Notes: generated by a model not told the origin, from the letters alone. A DNA stretch of 6,045 nt from an uncultured Clostridia bacterium (GCA_937902305.1 CALDHV010000161.1:1-6045), one strand, 5' to 3'. Numbered from the stretch's first letter, positions 1 to 4,394 are shown. Numbers and translations: made by a program.

Positions 1-43
1 GGCTCTCGTACGACCTTTTGTATATTTCCATCAAATTAGCCAT
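1..43 (-). CDS. 5' end of an unidentified gene, third in the leftward operon (partial)
   Basis: An ATG lies one base beyond the stop codon of the preceding gene and opens a frame that runs off the window edge. The 14 visible residues begin MANLMEIYKRSYES. Such tight spacing indicates translational coupling. The nearest Shine-Dalgarno-like run (GGAGAGGAGG, inside the end of the upstream gene) is about 15 nt from the ATG, longer than usual, so coupling probably matters. If the upstream gene is a small terminase subunit, a large terminase subunit would be expected here. The visible residues are too few to test that, so the function is left open. Confidence 0.55.
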   Translation of the reverse strand, partial: MANLMEIYKRSYES

Positions 44-44
44 A

Positions 45-446
45 TCAGTCAAGAATATCCTCCTCTCCCACGAAGATGACCGGCGGTGTTTGTGCTGTGT
101 CCTTTCCGACCTCCGGCTCCCTTTCGCGTTCGTAACCGGCATTGTTCTTTAGGTAAAGCAGGTGCATATTGGTGCTGCTGCCGCGCCGCATCGCGTGCTC
201 CACCACACTGGCGGTGGCTTCCCGCGCGGCGTGACGGATGAGATCGGCTTTTTCCAGCGTTTTCTTGCCGCCCGTCGTAAAGCGTCCCTCAACGATCATA
301 CGGAAAAGCTCGATGTCCATATCGAGCTGTGCCGCCAGCCGTTCGGCGGTCAACGGAACACCCTGCTCCTCAGCATACCGCCGTGCCGCCTCGATCGCCT
401 GAACAATATCCTCCGTGCGCCGCGATGACAATGTATGAATGTCCAA
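45..446 (-). CDS. Small phage-type helix-turn-helix protein, terminase small-subunit-like
   Basis: This is a 133-aa soluble, charged protein starting at a TTG (446-444) five bases after a perfect AGGAGG (452-457). A longer TTG start at 476 would give 143 aa but has no ribosome site. The N-terminal half (about residues 5-60) is helical and looks like a small DNA-binding domain (TEDIVQAIEAARRYAEEQG, then LAAQLDMD). The middle has a helical stretch ending in YLKNNAGYE. A 'LKN..GY' step, followed by a short charged tail with hydrophobic PVIFVGEED, recalls small terminase subunits of Gram-positive phages, which recognise phage DNA for packaging. That assignment rests on pattern memory and is tentative. 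It is the second gene of the leftward operon, 47 nt after the 62-aa gene, and is followed immediately by another reading frame. It could instead be an uncharacterised DNA-binding protein of a mobile element. Confidence 0.6.
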   Translation of the reverse strand: MDIHTLSSRRTEDIVQAIEAARRYAEEQGVPLTAERLAAQLDMDIELFRMIVEGRFTTGGKKTLEKADLIRHAAREATASVVEHAMRRGSSTNMHLLYLKNNAGYEREREPEVGKDTAQTPPVIFVGEEDILD

Positions 447-462
447 AGCGTCCTCCTGTTCC

Positions 463-477
463 GTTGCTTTTTGCAAC
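463..477. promoter_or_regulatory. Operator-like palindrome GTTGCTTTTTGCAAC
   Basis: Perfect 5-bp arms (GTTGC/GCAAC) flank five T. Its right part, GCTTTTTGCAAC, differs at one base from GCATTTTGCAAC, which occurs twice in the divergent promoter region. It sits just upstream of the ribosome site of the 133-aa gene, where a bound repressor could block elongation or an internal promoter. I found no good -35/-10 pair beside it, so the role is inferred. Confidence 0.35.
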
Positions 478-493
478 TATCTGTCGAAGAAAA

Positions 494-682
494 TTAACGA
501 TCGGGAAAAATATCGACCTTTACGCAGGGGAGCCATTTTTCCCTGGGATCATAAATCCGGGACAAACGCGGCTTTGTACCCTCGCCGTATTCTGTCGCCC
601 TTGCATCGCCGCAAAAATAAAAAAACACCGGCATATCCGGCGGCAGCTTGTCCAAAAACGGCTTCCAGTCCCCAACCGTCAT
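494..682 (-). CDS. Small phage-like protein of unknown function (62 aa)
   Basis: This is the first gene of the leftward operon. The ATG at 682-680 follows AAGGAGGT with 9 nt spacing; a longer start at 715 would place that ribosome site inside the gene and is rejected. The protein starts MTVGDWKPFLDKLPPDMPVFFYF. This resembles small Firmicutes phage/plasmid proteins with the layout 'MTVxxLxxxLxxLPxDxPVxxxx', in which a short helix is followed by a beta strand. Their function is not known to me. The C-terminal half has an acidic patch, then RIYDPREKWLPCVKVDIFPDR, likely beta structure. There is no signal peptide or membrane segment. It is transcribed from the promoter at 733-761 under an SOS box, so it should be an early, damage-induced product. 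Confidence 0.65.
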   Translation of the reverse strand: MTVGDWKPFLDKLPPDMPVFFYFCGDARATEYGEGTKPRLSRIYDPREKWLPCVKVDIFPDR

Positions 683-708
683 ATGGTGAAAACCTCCTTT
701 TTGAAAAT

Positions 709-722
709 CGAACATTTGTTCG
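709..722. promoter_or_regulatory. LexA/SOS box CGAACATTTGTTCG
   Basis: This is a perfect match to the Gram-positive LexA (DinR) box CGAAC-N4-GTTCG, with fully symmetrical 6-bp arms. It lies just downstream of the -10 of the leftward promoter, over the predicted transcription start (about 726). LexA bound here would block initiation, and DNA damage would relieve it. The role is inferred from position and consensus. Confidence 0.75.
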
Positions 723-732
723 TCTGTAAATA

Positions 733-761
733 ATTGTAAACGCTTTTTAGCAACTTGTCAA
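733..761 (-). promoter_or_regulatory. Leftward sigma-A promoter of the phage-like operon
   Basis: The -35 is TTGACA (761-756) and the -10 is TACAAT (738-733), with a 17-nt spacer. The start is predicted near 726. The spacer contains an operator-like sequence (742-755), a second lies just upstream of the -35 (764-775), and the SOS box follows the -10. This promoter should be strong when not repressed. Confidence 0.85.
742..755 (-). promoter_or_regulatory. Third, imperfect operator in the leftward promoter spacer
   Basis: On the minus strand it reads AGTTGCTAAAAAGC, close to AGTTGCAAAATGC of the neighbouring site but one base longer. It lies between the -35 and -10 of the leftward promoter, so bound repressor would exclude RNA polymerase. 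Confidence 0.4.
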
Positions 762-763
762 TA

Positions 764-802
764 GCATTTTGCAACTTTTTTTATTTTTCTGTTGCAAAAT
801 GC
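764..802. promoter_or_regulatory. Paired operators: 12-bp inverted repeat GCATTTTGCAAC / GTTGCAAAATGC
   Basis: Two exact 12-bp copies (764-775 and 791-802) face each other across a 15-bp AT-rich spacer, between the two divergent promoters. The right copy covers the -35 of the repressor promoter. The left copy abuts the -35 of the leftward promoter. This is the expected site for the adjacent XRE-S24 repressor, allowing autoregulation and a lambda-like switch. The binding protein is inferred. Confidence 0.65.
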
Positions 803-820
803 GTCGAATTATGGTATAGT
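792..820 (+). promoter_or_regulatory. Rightward promoter of the repressor gene
   Basis: The -35 is TTGCAA (792-797) and the -10 is TATAGT (815-820), with a 17-nt spacer and a TG extended -10 (812-813). The start is near 827, giving a leader of only about 22 nt that carries AAAGGAGGG (834-842). The -35 is inside one operator copy, so the gene is probably autorepressed. Confidence 0.8.
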
Positions 821-848
821 ATAGCCAAAACACAAAGGAGGGATACCC

Positions 849-1490
849 GTGGAGCAGGAAAACAATCTGACCGGCATCCGCTTGCGTACCTGCCGTTTGG
901 AGGCGCGAGAGTCGATGGAGGAGGTCGGACGCCTGGTCGGTGTCAACAAATCCACCGTGATGCACTGGGAGCGTGGTGATACCGGCAAGATCAATCTGCC
1001 CACCGTTCACGCGCTGGCACAGCATTTCCGCGTCAATGAGCAATGGCTGCTCGGCTATTCCGACGACCGCACAGCGCCGCTTTCGGTGGCGACGAACAGC
1101 GTGCCAGTGCCGGTCATGGGCTCAGTGCGCGGCGGTTGCGGCGGCATCGTGATGGAGGAGATCTCCGGCTATGAGCCGGTGGATGCCGCCCGTCTGCGCG
1201 GCGATGAGGAATATTTCTGGCTCCGCGTCAGCGGCGACAGTATGGCGCCCGTCATCAACGACAGCGACCTCGTGCTGGTGCGGCGGCAGGAGAGCGTGGA
1301 CAGCGGTCGCTACGCCGTTGTGATGGTCAACGGCGAGGAGGGGCTGGTCAAGCGGGTCGTGTATTCAGACACATGGATCGAGTTGCAAAGTGAAAATCCC
1401 TACTATCCCCCACGCCGCTTCGAGGGAGAGCGCGCCGCCTGCGTCACCGTGGTCGGACTGGTCATCGAAAGCAAACGCAAGTTTTGCTGA
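849..1490 (+). CDS. XRE-S24 (CI/LexA-like) transcriptional repressor
   Basis: This 213-aa protein starts at a GTG six nt after AAAGGAGGG. An N-terminal XRE helix-turn-helix occupies about residues 7-70 (GIRLRTCRLEARESMEEVGRL, then NKSTVMHWERG). A C-terminal S24 peptidase/dimerisation fold covers about residues 85-210. The nucleophile is Ser131 in VSGDSMAP and the general base is Lys168 in GLVKRVV. Such phage-type repressors cut themselves when RecA filaments form, releasing their operators. The usual Ala-Gly cleavage bond is not evident: the corresponding stretch is GSVRGGCGG (91-99), with Gly-Gly where relatives commonly have Ala-Gly. It is divergent from the phage-like operon and very likely binds the repeated GCATTTTGCAAC sites between them. 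It is not LexA itself, which has a winged helix. A PHP phosphatase gene follows after 30 nt and may be cotranscribed. Confidence 0.93.
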   Translation: MEQENNLTGIRLRTCRLEARESMEEVGRLVGVNKSTVMHWERGDTGKINLPTVHALAQHFRVNEQWLLGYSDDRTAPLSVATNSVPVPVMGSVRGGCGGIVMEEISGYEPVDAARLRGDEEYFWLRVSGDSMAPVINDSDLVLVRRQESVDSGRYAVVMVNGEEGLVKRVVYSDTWIELQSENPYYPPRRFEGERAACVTVVGLVIESKRKFC

Positions 1491-1520
1491 CATATTATTG
1501 AGAGAAAGAAGTCTTATCCT

Positions 1521-2318
1521 ATGATCGCAAACTATCACACGCACACCTTTCGCTGTCACCACGCCACCGGCACGGAGCGTGAATACATCGAAAACGCCAT
1601 CGCCGGTGGATTGAAAACGCTGGGTTTTTCGGATCATGTGCCGTTCCGCTATCCCGACGGGCACGAATCGGGGCACCGCGTCTTCTGCGACGACATCAGC
1701 AACTACCGTGAGACGCTGACGGCGCTCCGGGAGGAATACCGCGGGCGCATCGACATCCGCATCGGGTTCGAGATGGAGTATTTGCCGGAGCATTTCCCGG
1801 CGATGCTCAAGATGGCGGTGGATGCGGGAGCGGAATATCTCATTCTCGGACAGCATTTTGTCGGGACGGAATATCCCGTGATGCGTCATTCCGCCGAACC
1901 GCACGACCGGGTCGAGGATCTCGAGACCTTTGCCGACCTCGTCGCGGCGGCTATCAAAAGCGGCGCATTCAGCTATGTCGCGCACCCGGATATGTTCCGC
2001 TTTGTCGGAGATAAAGCGGTCTATCAAAAGGGAATGGAGCGAATCTGCCGCGCTTCGCTTGAATATGACATACCGCTGGAGGTCAATTTCCTCGGCATCC
2101 GCGACGGGCGGCATTATCCCAATCCCGCCTTTTGGGAATTGGTCGGAAAGATGGGATGCAAGGTCATCTACGGCTGTGACGCGCACGATGCCGCCAGCGC
2201 TTTTGACGCGGCGTCGCTTGTCACCGCCGAGGAAATGCGCGCCCGCTACGGCTTGCGGGTCGTCGATACCGTCCCCCTGCGCGATCCCGCCGCGGCGCTC
2301 GCCGTAATGAAAGCGTGA
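1521..2318 (+). CDS. PHP-domain histidinol-phosphatase-like phosphoesterase
   Basis: This 265-aa cytoplasmic enzyme has the PHP metal-binding motifs in order: His6-x-His8 in YHTHTF, His39 in GFSDH, Glu84 in GFEMEY, His112 in GQHF, His155 in AHPD, and Asp220-x-His222 in GCDAH. Length and motif order fit the HisK-type histidinol-phosphate phosphatases, which remove phosphate from L-histidinol phosphate in the eighth step of histidine synthesis. No other his gene is visible, and related PHP proteins act on other phosphoesters, so the substrate is not proven. The ribosome site is weak (AGAAAGAAG, about 10 nt before the ATG). It lies 30 nt after the repressor gene on the same strand with no terminator between, so readthrough is likely. 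Its own promoter is not obvious. Confidence 0.88.
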   Translation: MIANYHTHTFRCHHATGTEREYIENAIAGGLKTLGFSDHVPFRYPDGHESGHRVFCDDISNYRETLTALREEYRGRIDIRIGFEMEYLPEHFPAMLKMAVDAGAEYLILGQHFVGTEYPVMRHSAEPHDRVEDLETFADLVAAAIKSGAFSYVAHPDMFRFVGDKAVYQKGMERICRASLEYDIPLEVNFLGIRDGRHYPNPAFWELVGKMGCKVIYGCDAHDAASAFDAASLVTAEEMRARYGLRVVDTVPLRDPAAALAVMKA

Positions 2319-2371
2319 TAGGTCAGTGCGGAGAAAGAGGCTTGCGCTGCGCATTATTTTCCGGCGCTGTC

Positions 2372-2404
2372 ATTGCACGCCGGTGCGCACACCGGTGTGG
2401 CAAT
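2372..2404. repeat. Hairpin after the phosphatase gene
   Basis: Nested arms: ATTGC (2372-2376) pairs with GCAAT (2400-2404), and CCGGTG (2380-2385) pairs with CACCGG (2390-2395) around CGCA. There is no T-tract, so it is not a standard terminator; it may stabilise the 3' end of the upstream mRNA. Confidence 0.5.
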
Positions 2405-2462
2405 CCGGCGGCTGAAACTGCCGAATTGCACCGTTGTCTCCGACGCGCTGAAACCGTATCGT

Positions 2463-2500
2463 GTAGGGGACGACGTCCTCGGCGTCCCATGCGGGCGCAG
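2463..2500 (+). repeat. GTAGGG intergenic hairpin repeat, long form (copy 1)
   Basis: GTAG leads into a stem GGGACG (2467-2472) / CGTCCC (2483-2488), an A-G mismatch, an inner CG/CG pair and a TCCT loop. GCGGGCGCAG follows. The element aligns without gaps to 4693-4730, where stem bases change in a compensating way. It is inferred to be a dispersed, non-coding genomic repeat. Confidence 0.6.
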
Positions 2501-2516
2501 GAGCCAACCCGCCCCC

Positions 2517-2541
2517 GTAGGGGAGGGGCTTGCCCCTCCCG
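2517..2541 (+). repeat. GTAGGG intergenic hairpin repeat, short form
   Basis: GTAG is followed by a perfect 9-bp stem, GGGAGGGGC (2521-2529) and GCCCCTCCC (2532-2540), with a TT loop and then G. It has the same lead sequence as the neighbouring units. TTTTC follows, so it might also weakly stop rightward transcription. Confidence 0.6.
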
Positions 2542-2568
2542 TTTTCATTTGTACAAACCATCGGCAAC

Positions 2569-2592
2569 GGAACGGTCAAGACCGTTCCCTAC
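2569..2592 (-). repeat. GTAGGG intergenic hairpin repeat, inverted copy
   Basis: On the minus strand GTAGGG opens an 8-bp stem: GGAACGGT (2569-2576) pairs with ACCGTTCC (2581-2588), with a 4-nt loop. It has the same layout as the unit at 2517 but opposite orientation and different stem bases. Confidence 0.55.
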
Positions 2593-2649
2593 GGTCGTAC
2601 AGTATTCCGACATACGTAGAAGCCTCCGGCTGCGCACAAGCCAAAACCC

Positions 2650-2691
2650 TTATCATCTGGCATCTATCGTCTAACATCTAACGTCTAAAAA
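2650..2691 (+). repeat. Heptamer tandem repeat, consensus CTAACRT
   Basis: Six consecutive 7-bp units are visible: TTATCAT, CTGGCAT, CTATCGT, CTAACAT, CTAACGT, CTAAAAA. The last runs into the terminator. Units vary at positions 3, 4 and 6. The purpose is unknown; it could be a slippage array. Confidence 0.5.
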
Positions 2692-2741
2692 CAGCAAACC
2701 CACCGAAAAGCATTTCGGTGGGTTTGTTCATTTTTACACTT
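2686..2741. terminator. Strong bidirectional terminator between the phosphatase and permease genes
   Basis: A 14-bp perfect stem, CAAACCCACCGAAA (2695-2708) and TTTCGGTGGGTTTG (2713-2726), encloses an AGCA loop. T-runs follow rightwards (2730-2735, then 2740-2746), and an A-run (2687-2691) serves leftward transcripts. It would end both converging units. Confidence 0.88.
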
Positions 2742-2755
2742 TTTTTGCCATTACT

Positions 2756-3865
2756 TCAGCAAAAGAAGAAATACGCCGCGGCGGTCATCACGCCGAGGAA
2801 CAGCAAATTGAGCAAGGTGAACAGCCGGAAGTACCGTCCCCCCTGCCCCGGGTACAGCGTACGAAACTCGCTGAAGGTAATAAGGCTCGCCAGCGACGCG
2901 ATCAGCGTGCCGGTGCCGCCGATATTCACCCCCAGCAACAATTCGCGGTAATTTGCGGTAAAGGGCGACAGCAGTATCGCCGACGGGACATTGCTGATGC
3001 ACTGGCAGGATGCGATCGACATCAGCAGGGTGCTTTTTTGCAACGCCGCAGAGAAAAACTCCCGCACCGCCGGCGTCCGGGACAGATTGCCCGCGAAAAT
3101 GAAGAACAGCACAAAGGTACCGAGCAACGGATAATCCACGCATTTGAGCGCCTCGCGATCCATCACGAGCAGGACGGCTGTCACCGGGATGAGGATCGCC
3201 CAATACGGCAACACGCGGAAAACCGACAGCAGGGAGAGCGCAAACAGCACCAGATACACCGTCGTGCGCTTGCCGTCGAGCGGGATGTTCATATCATCCC
3301 GGATGGTGAGCGCCGTGCGCTTGAGCGGCAGACAGCAAGCCATCAGCAACAGGATCGCCAACACGAACGGCGGAAATAGGATTTGCATAAACTCCCCGGT
3401 CGGGATAGAATAAAAGGAGTAGAGATACAGATTTTGCGGATTGCCGAATGGCGTGACCATCCCGCCGAGGTTGGCGGAGATATTTTGCAGGATGAAAATA
3501 TAGGCACTGTGCTGTTCGTTTTCGGTGACGGACAGCGCAAAATATCCGATCGGCAAGAAAGTGATGAGCGCCATATCGTTGGCAATGAGCATCGACCCGA
3601 CAAAGGTGATGACGATCAACAGCATTGCAAGCGAGCGCAGATTGCCGGCAAGCCGCACCAGCCGCCGCGCGAGGATGGTGAAAAAGCGGATATTACGCAG
3701 GGCGCAAACGACCGCCAGCGTCATAAAGAGGCAGGCGAGGGTTTTATAATCGAAATAGGCGGCATAGGCGGCATCGGGCGGCACCAAAAAGCAGGTAGCG
3801 GCGGCGGCAACGAACGCGATACACAAAACCGTGTGTTGTTTGACAAAACGGATGACCTTGCTCAC
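2756..3865 (-). CDS. IT-superfamily permease (ArsB/NhaD/CitT type, SLC13-like)
   Basis: This is a 369-aa inner-membrane transporter with roughly ten hydrophobic segments. The two inverted halves each carry a re-entrant motif pair. The first is SMLIANDMALITFLPI (about residues 91-106) with SANLGGMVTPFGNPQN (131-146). The second is SNVPSAILLSPF (291-302) with GVNIGGTGTLIASLASLI (312-329). These Asn/Gly/Thr-rich hairpins bind ion and substrate in carboxylate, sulfate, arsenite and Na+/H+ transporters of this superfamily, so the substrate cannot be named. Length is somewhat below the usual 400-450 aa. I chose the GTG at 3865-3863, six nt after GGGGGAG, over the GTG at 3886, which has no ribosome site. 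It has its own promoter (3901-3928), a 3' terminator at 2695-2726, and no cotranscribed partner. Confidence 0.88.
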   Translation of the reverse strand: MSKVIRFVKQHTVLCIAFVAAAATCFLVPPDAAYAAYFDYKTLACLFMTLAVVCALRNIRFFTILARRLVRLAGNLRSLAMLLIVITFVGSMLIANDMALITFLPIGYFALSVTENEQHSAYIFILQNISANLGGMVTPFGNPQNLYLYSFYSIPTGEFMQILFPPFVLAILLLMACCLPLKRTALTIRDDMNIPLDGKRTTVYLVLFALSLLSVFRVLPYWAILIPVTAVLLVMDREALKCVDYPLLGTFVLFFIFAGNLSRTPAVREFFSAALQKSTLLMSIASCQCISNVPSAILLSPFTANYRELLLGVNIGGTGTLIASLASLITFSEFRTLYPGQGGRYFRLFTLLNLLFLGVMTAAAYFFFC

Positions 3866-3900
3866 ATACCTCTCCCCCTTTTTCACGCAAATCGGCTCAT

Positions 3901-3928
3901 ATTATAGCAAAAACGCAAAAAATGTCAA
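3901..3928 (-). promoter_or_regulatory. Promoter of the permease gene
   Basis: The -35 is TTGACA (3928-3923) and the -10 is TATAAT (3906-3901), both perfect, with a 16-nt spacer. The start is near 3894, giving a leader of about 29 nt with GGGGGAGAGG just before the GTG start. No operator-like palindrome is apparent. Confidence 0.88.
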
Positions 3929-3929
3929 G

Positions 3930-3988
3930 AAAAATCGACAGACGACCGGTCAGCCGAAGCCAGCCGGTCGCCTATCGAAAGCTCGATA
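3930..3988 (-). terminator. Possible terminator of the peptide operon
   Basis: Read leftward after the second peptide gene, there is a TATCGA/TCGATA hairpin (3973-3988, AAGC loop in plus orientation), then a CGACCGG/CCGGTCG stem (3943-3949 with 3964-3970) with a 14-nt loop. A T-run (plus-strand A-run 3930-3934) follows after about 8 nt. The gap makes it weak, and some readthrough into the permease gene is possible. Confidence 0.4.
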
Positions 3989-4005
3989 AAGAGGAGAACG
4001 TAAAA

Positions 4006-4149
4006 TTAGGAGGGATTTTCTATACTTCCGCCCTCAACACCGTTTCCAACAGTTTCAGGTTCAGTCTCCTGACCACTAACAGTCGCGACGCACTCGGTCG
4101 AAACATAAGGCAGCACGGTCAATTCAGGTGTCGTGTACGGTTTTTTCAT
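4006..4149 (-). CDS. Small peptide B, RiPP (lasso-like) precursor candidate, 47 aa
   Basis: The ATG at 4149-4147 follows AAAGGGA by 8 nt and opens a frame ending at TAA 4008-4006. The N-terminus MKKPYTTPELTVLPY matches the YxxPxL recognition element of Firmicutes lasso-peptide leaders (paeninodin type). Further on is A-T-V-S (22-25). A Thr two residues before the first core residue is the lasso hallmark. Taking Ser25 as core residue 1 places Glu32 at position 8, where ring closure uses Asp/Glu at 7-9. The tail is acidic and Gly-rich (VGNGVEGG). It is related to peptide A and starts inside that gene in another frame. No cyclase, leader peptidase or RRE gene is in the window, so the product class is a hypothesis. 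It could be an unrelated small 'MKKxYxxP' peptide. Confidence 0.6.
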   Translation of the reverse strand: MKKPYTTPELTVLPYVSTECVATVSGQETEPETVGNGVEGGSIENPS

Positions 4150-4276
4150 TGGTCGCATCCCTTTCACAGTTTACAGCCGAGGCAAACTCACCCGGTAAAG
4201 CACCCGGATCGCTCACTGTTCGCTCAACAGGGTAAGAATGAACGGTCACTTGTGGGGTGTGGTACGCTTTTTTCAT
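4124..4276 (-). CDS. Small peptide A, RiPP (lasso-like) precursor candidate, 50 aa
   Basis: The ATG at 4276-4274 lies six nt after AAGGGGG. A longer frame back to 4339 translates the palindrome and is rejected. The N-terminus MKKAYHTPQVTVHSY parallels peptide B (shared MKKxYxTPxxTVxxY). It carries Y5-x2-P8-x-V10, like the leader motif bound by RRE proteins in Firmicutes lasso systems, though with Val in place of Leu. T20-V21-S22 follows. With Ser22 as core residue 1, Glu30 falls at position 9, a legal ring-closing position; the putative core starts SDPGALPGEF. The last eight codons overlap the start of peptide B by 26 nt, and the tail before that encodes B's ribosome site. It is first in the operon, directly downstream of the promoter at 4330-4358 and the 32-bp palindrome. 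No modification enzymes are nearby. Confidence 0.62.
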   Translation of the reverse strand: MKKAYHTPQVTVHSYPVERTVSDPGALPGEFASAVNCERDATNEKTVHDT

Positions 4277-4299
4277 ACCCAACCCCCTTGAAACCTCGT

Positions 4300-4331
4300 T
4301 TGTTTTTGCACCTATATAGGTGCAAAAACAA
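4300..4331. promoter_or_regulatory. 32-bp perfect palindrome, likely operator
   Basis: The half-site TTGTTTTTGCACCTAT is followed by its exact reverse complement with no spacer or mismatch. It covers the predicted start of the leftward peptide transcript and the -35 region of the rightward regulator gene, so one bound dimer or tetramer could control both. In RNA it would form a 5' hairpin. The adjacent XRE protein is the natural candidate ligand; this is inferred. Confidence 0.75.
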
Positions 4332-4358
4332 TATAACACAACCCTATAATAATGTCAA
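4330..4358 (-). promoter_or_regulatory. Promoter of the peptide operon
   Basis: The -35 is TTGACA (4358-4353) and the -10 is TATATT (4335-4330), with a 17-nt spacer. The start is near 4323, inside the palindrome. This strong core promoter next to a large operator suggests a tightly repressed unit. Confidence 0.85.
4345..4350 (+). promoter_or_regulatory. -10 element of the XRE regulator promoter
   Basis: A perfect TATAAT lies about 45 nt before the ATG. The -35 position (about 4321-4327, TGCAAAA) is poor and overlaps the palindrome, suggesting a weak, autoregulated promoter that faces the peptide promoter. Confidence 0.45.
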
Positions 4359-4394
4359 GTGTTTTTTCAAAAAAAATAAAAGTGAGGGTTGACT

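Larger units (their letters stand above)
2319..2755. other. Non-coding interval rich in small hairpin repeats
   Basis: About 440 bases lie between converging genes. Open frames here (for example 2315-2674) lack ribosome sites and read through palindromes, giving Arg/Pro-rich translations, so no gene is called. The interval holds a 33-nt hairpin, three GTAGGG-type hairpins, a heptamer tandem repeat and a bidirectional terminator, each listed separately. Confidence 0.7.

Noticed and set aside
329..733. Plus-strand frames across the leftward operon
   Set aside because: They run through the operon's ribosome sites and promoter region in the wrong direction and resemble no protein family.
1365..2354. 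329-aa minus-strand open frame opposite the phosphatase gene
   Set aside because: It is antisense to a motif-complete PHP enzyme and the end of the repressor gene; no ribosome site, composition typical of a GC-rich shadow frame.
2463..2592. Possible CRISPR array
   Set aside because: Units differ in orientation, stem sequence and spacing; no identical repeats with unique spacers.
2315..2674. 119-aa frame after the phosphatase gene
   Set aside because: Its coding content is hairpin repeats, and it has no start signal.
3383..3907. 174-aa plus-strand frame opposite the permease gene
   Set aside because: Antisense to a membrane protein; charged, low-complexity translation with no ribosome site.
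4300..4331. The palindrome as a member of the GCATTTTGCAAC operator family
   Set aside because: It shares TTTTTGCA, but the GCACC core differs from GCAAC; with T-rich sequence this is likely coincidence.
4277..4339. Upstream extension of peptide A to 71 aa
   Set aside because: The extension translates the 32-bp palindrome and the promoter -10, lies upstream of the predicted transcript start, and has no ribosome site.
3922..4392. 156-aa plus-strand frame across the peptide cassette
   Set aside because: It translates the palindrome, two promoters and the antisense of both peptide genes.
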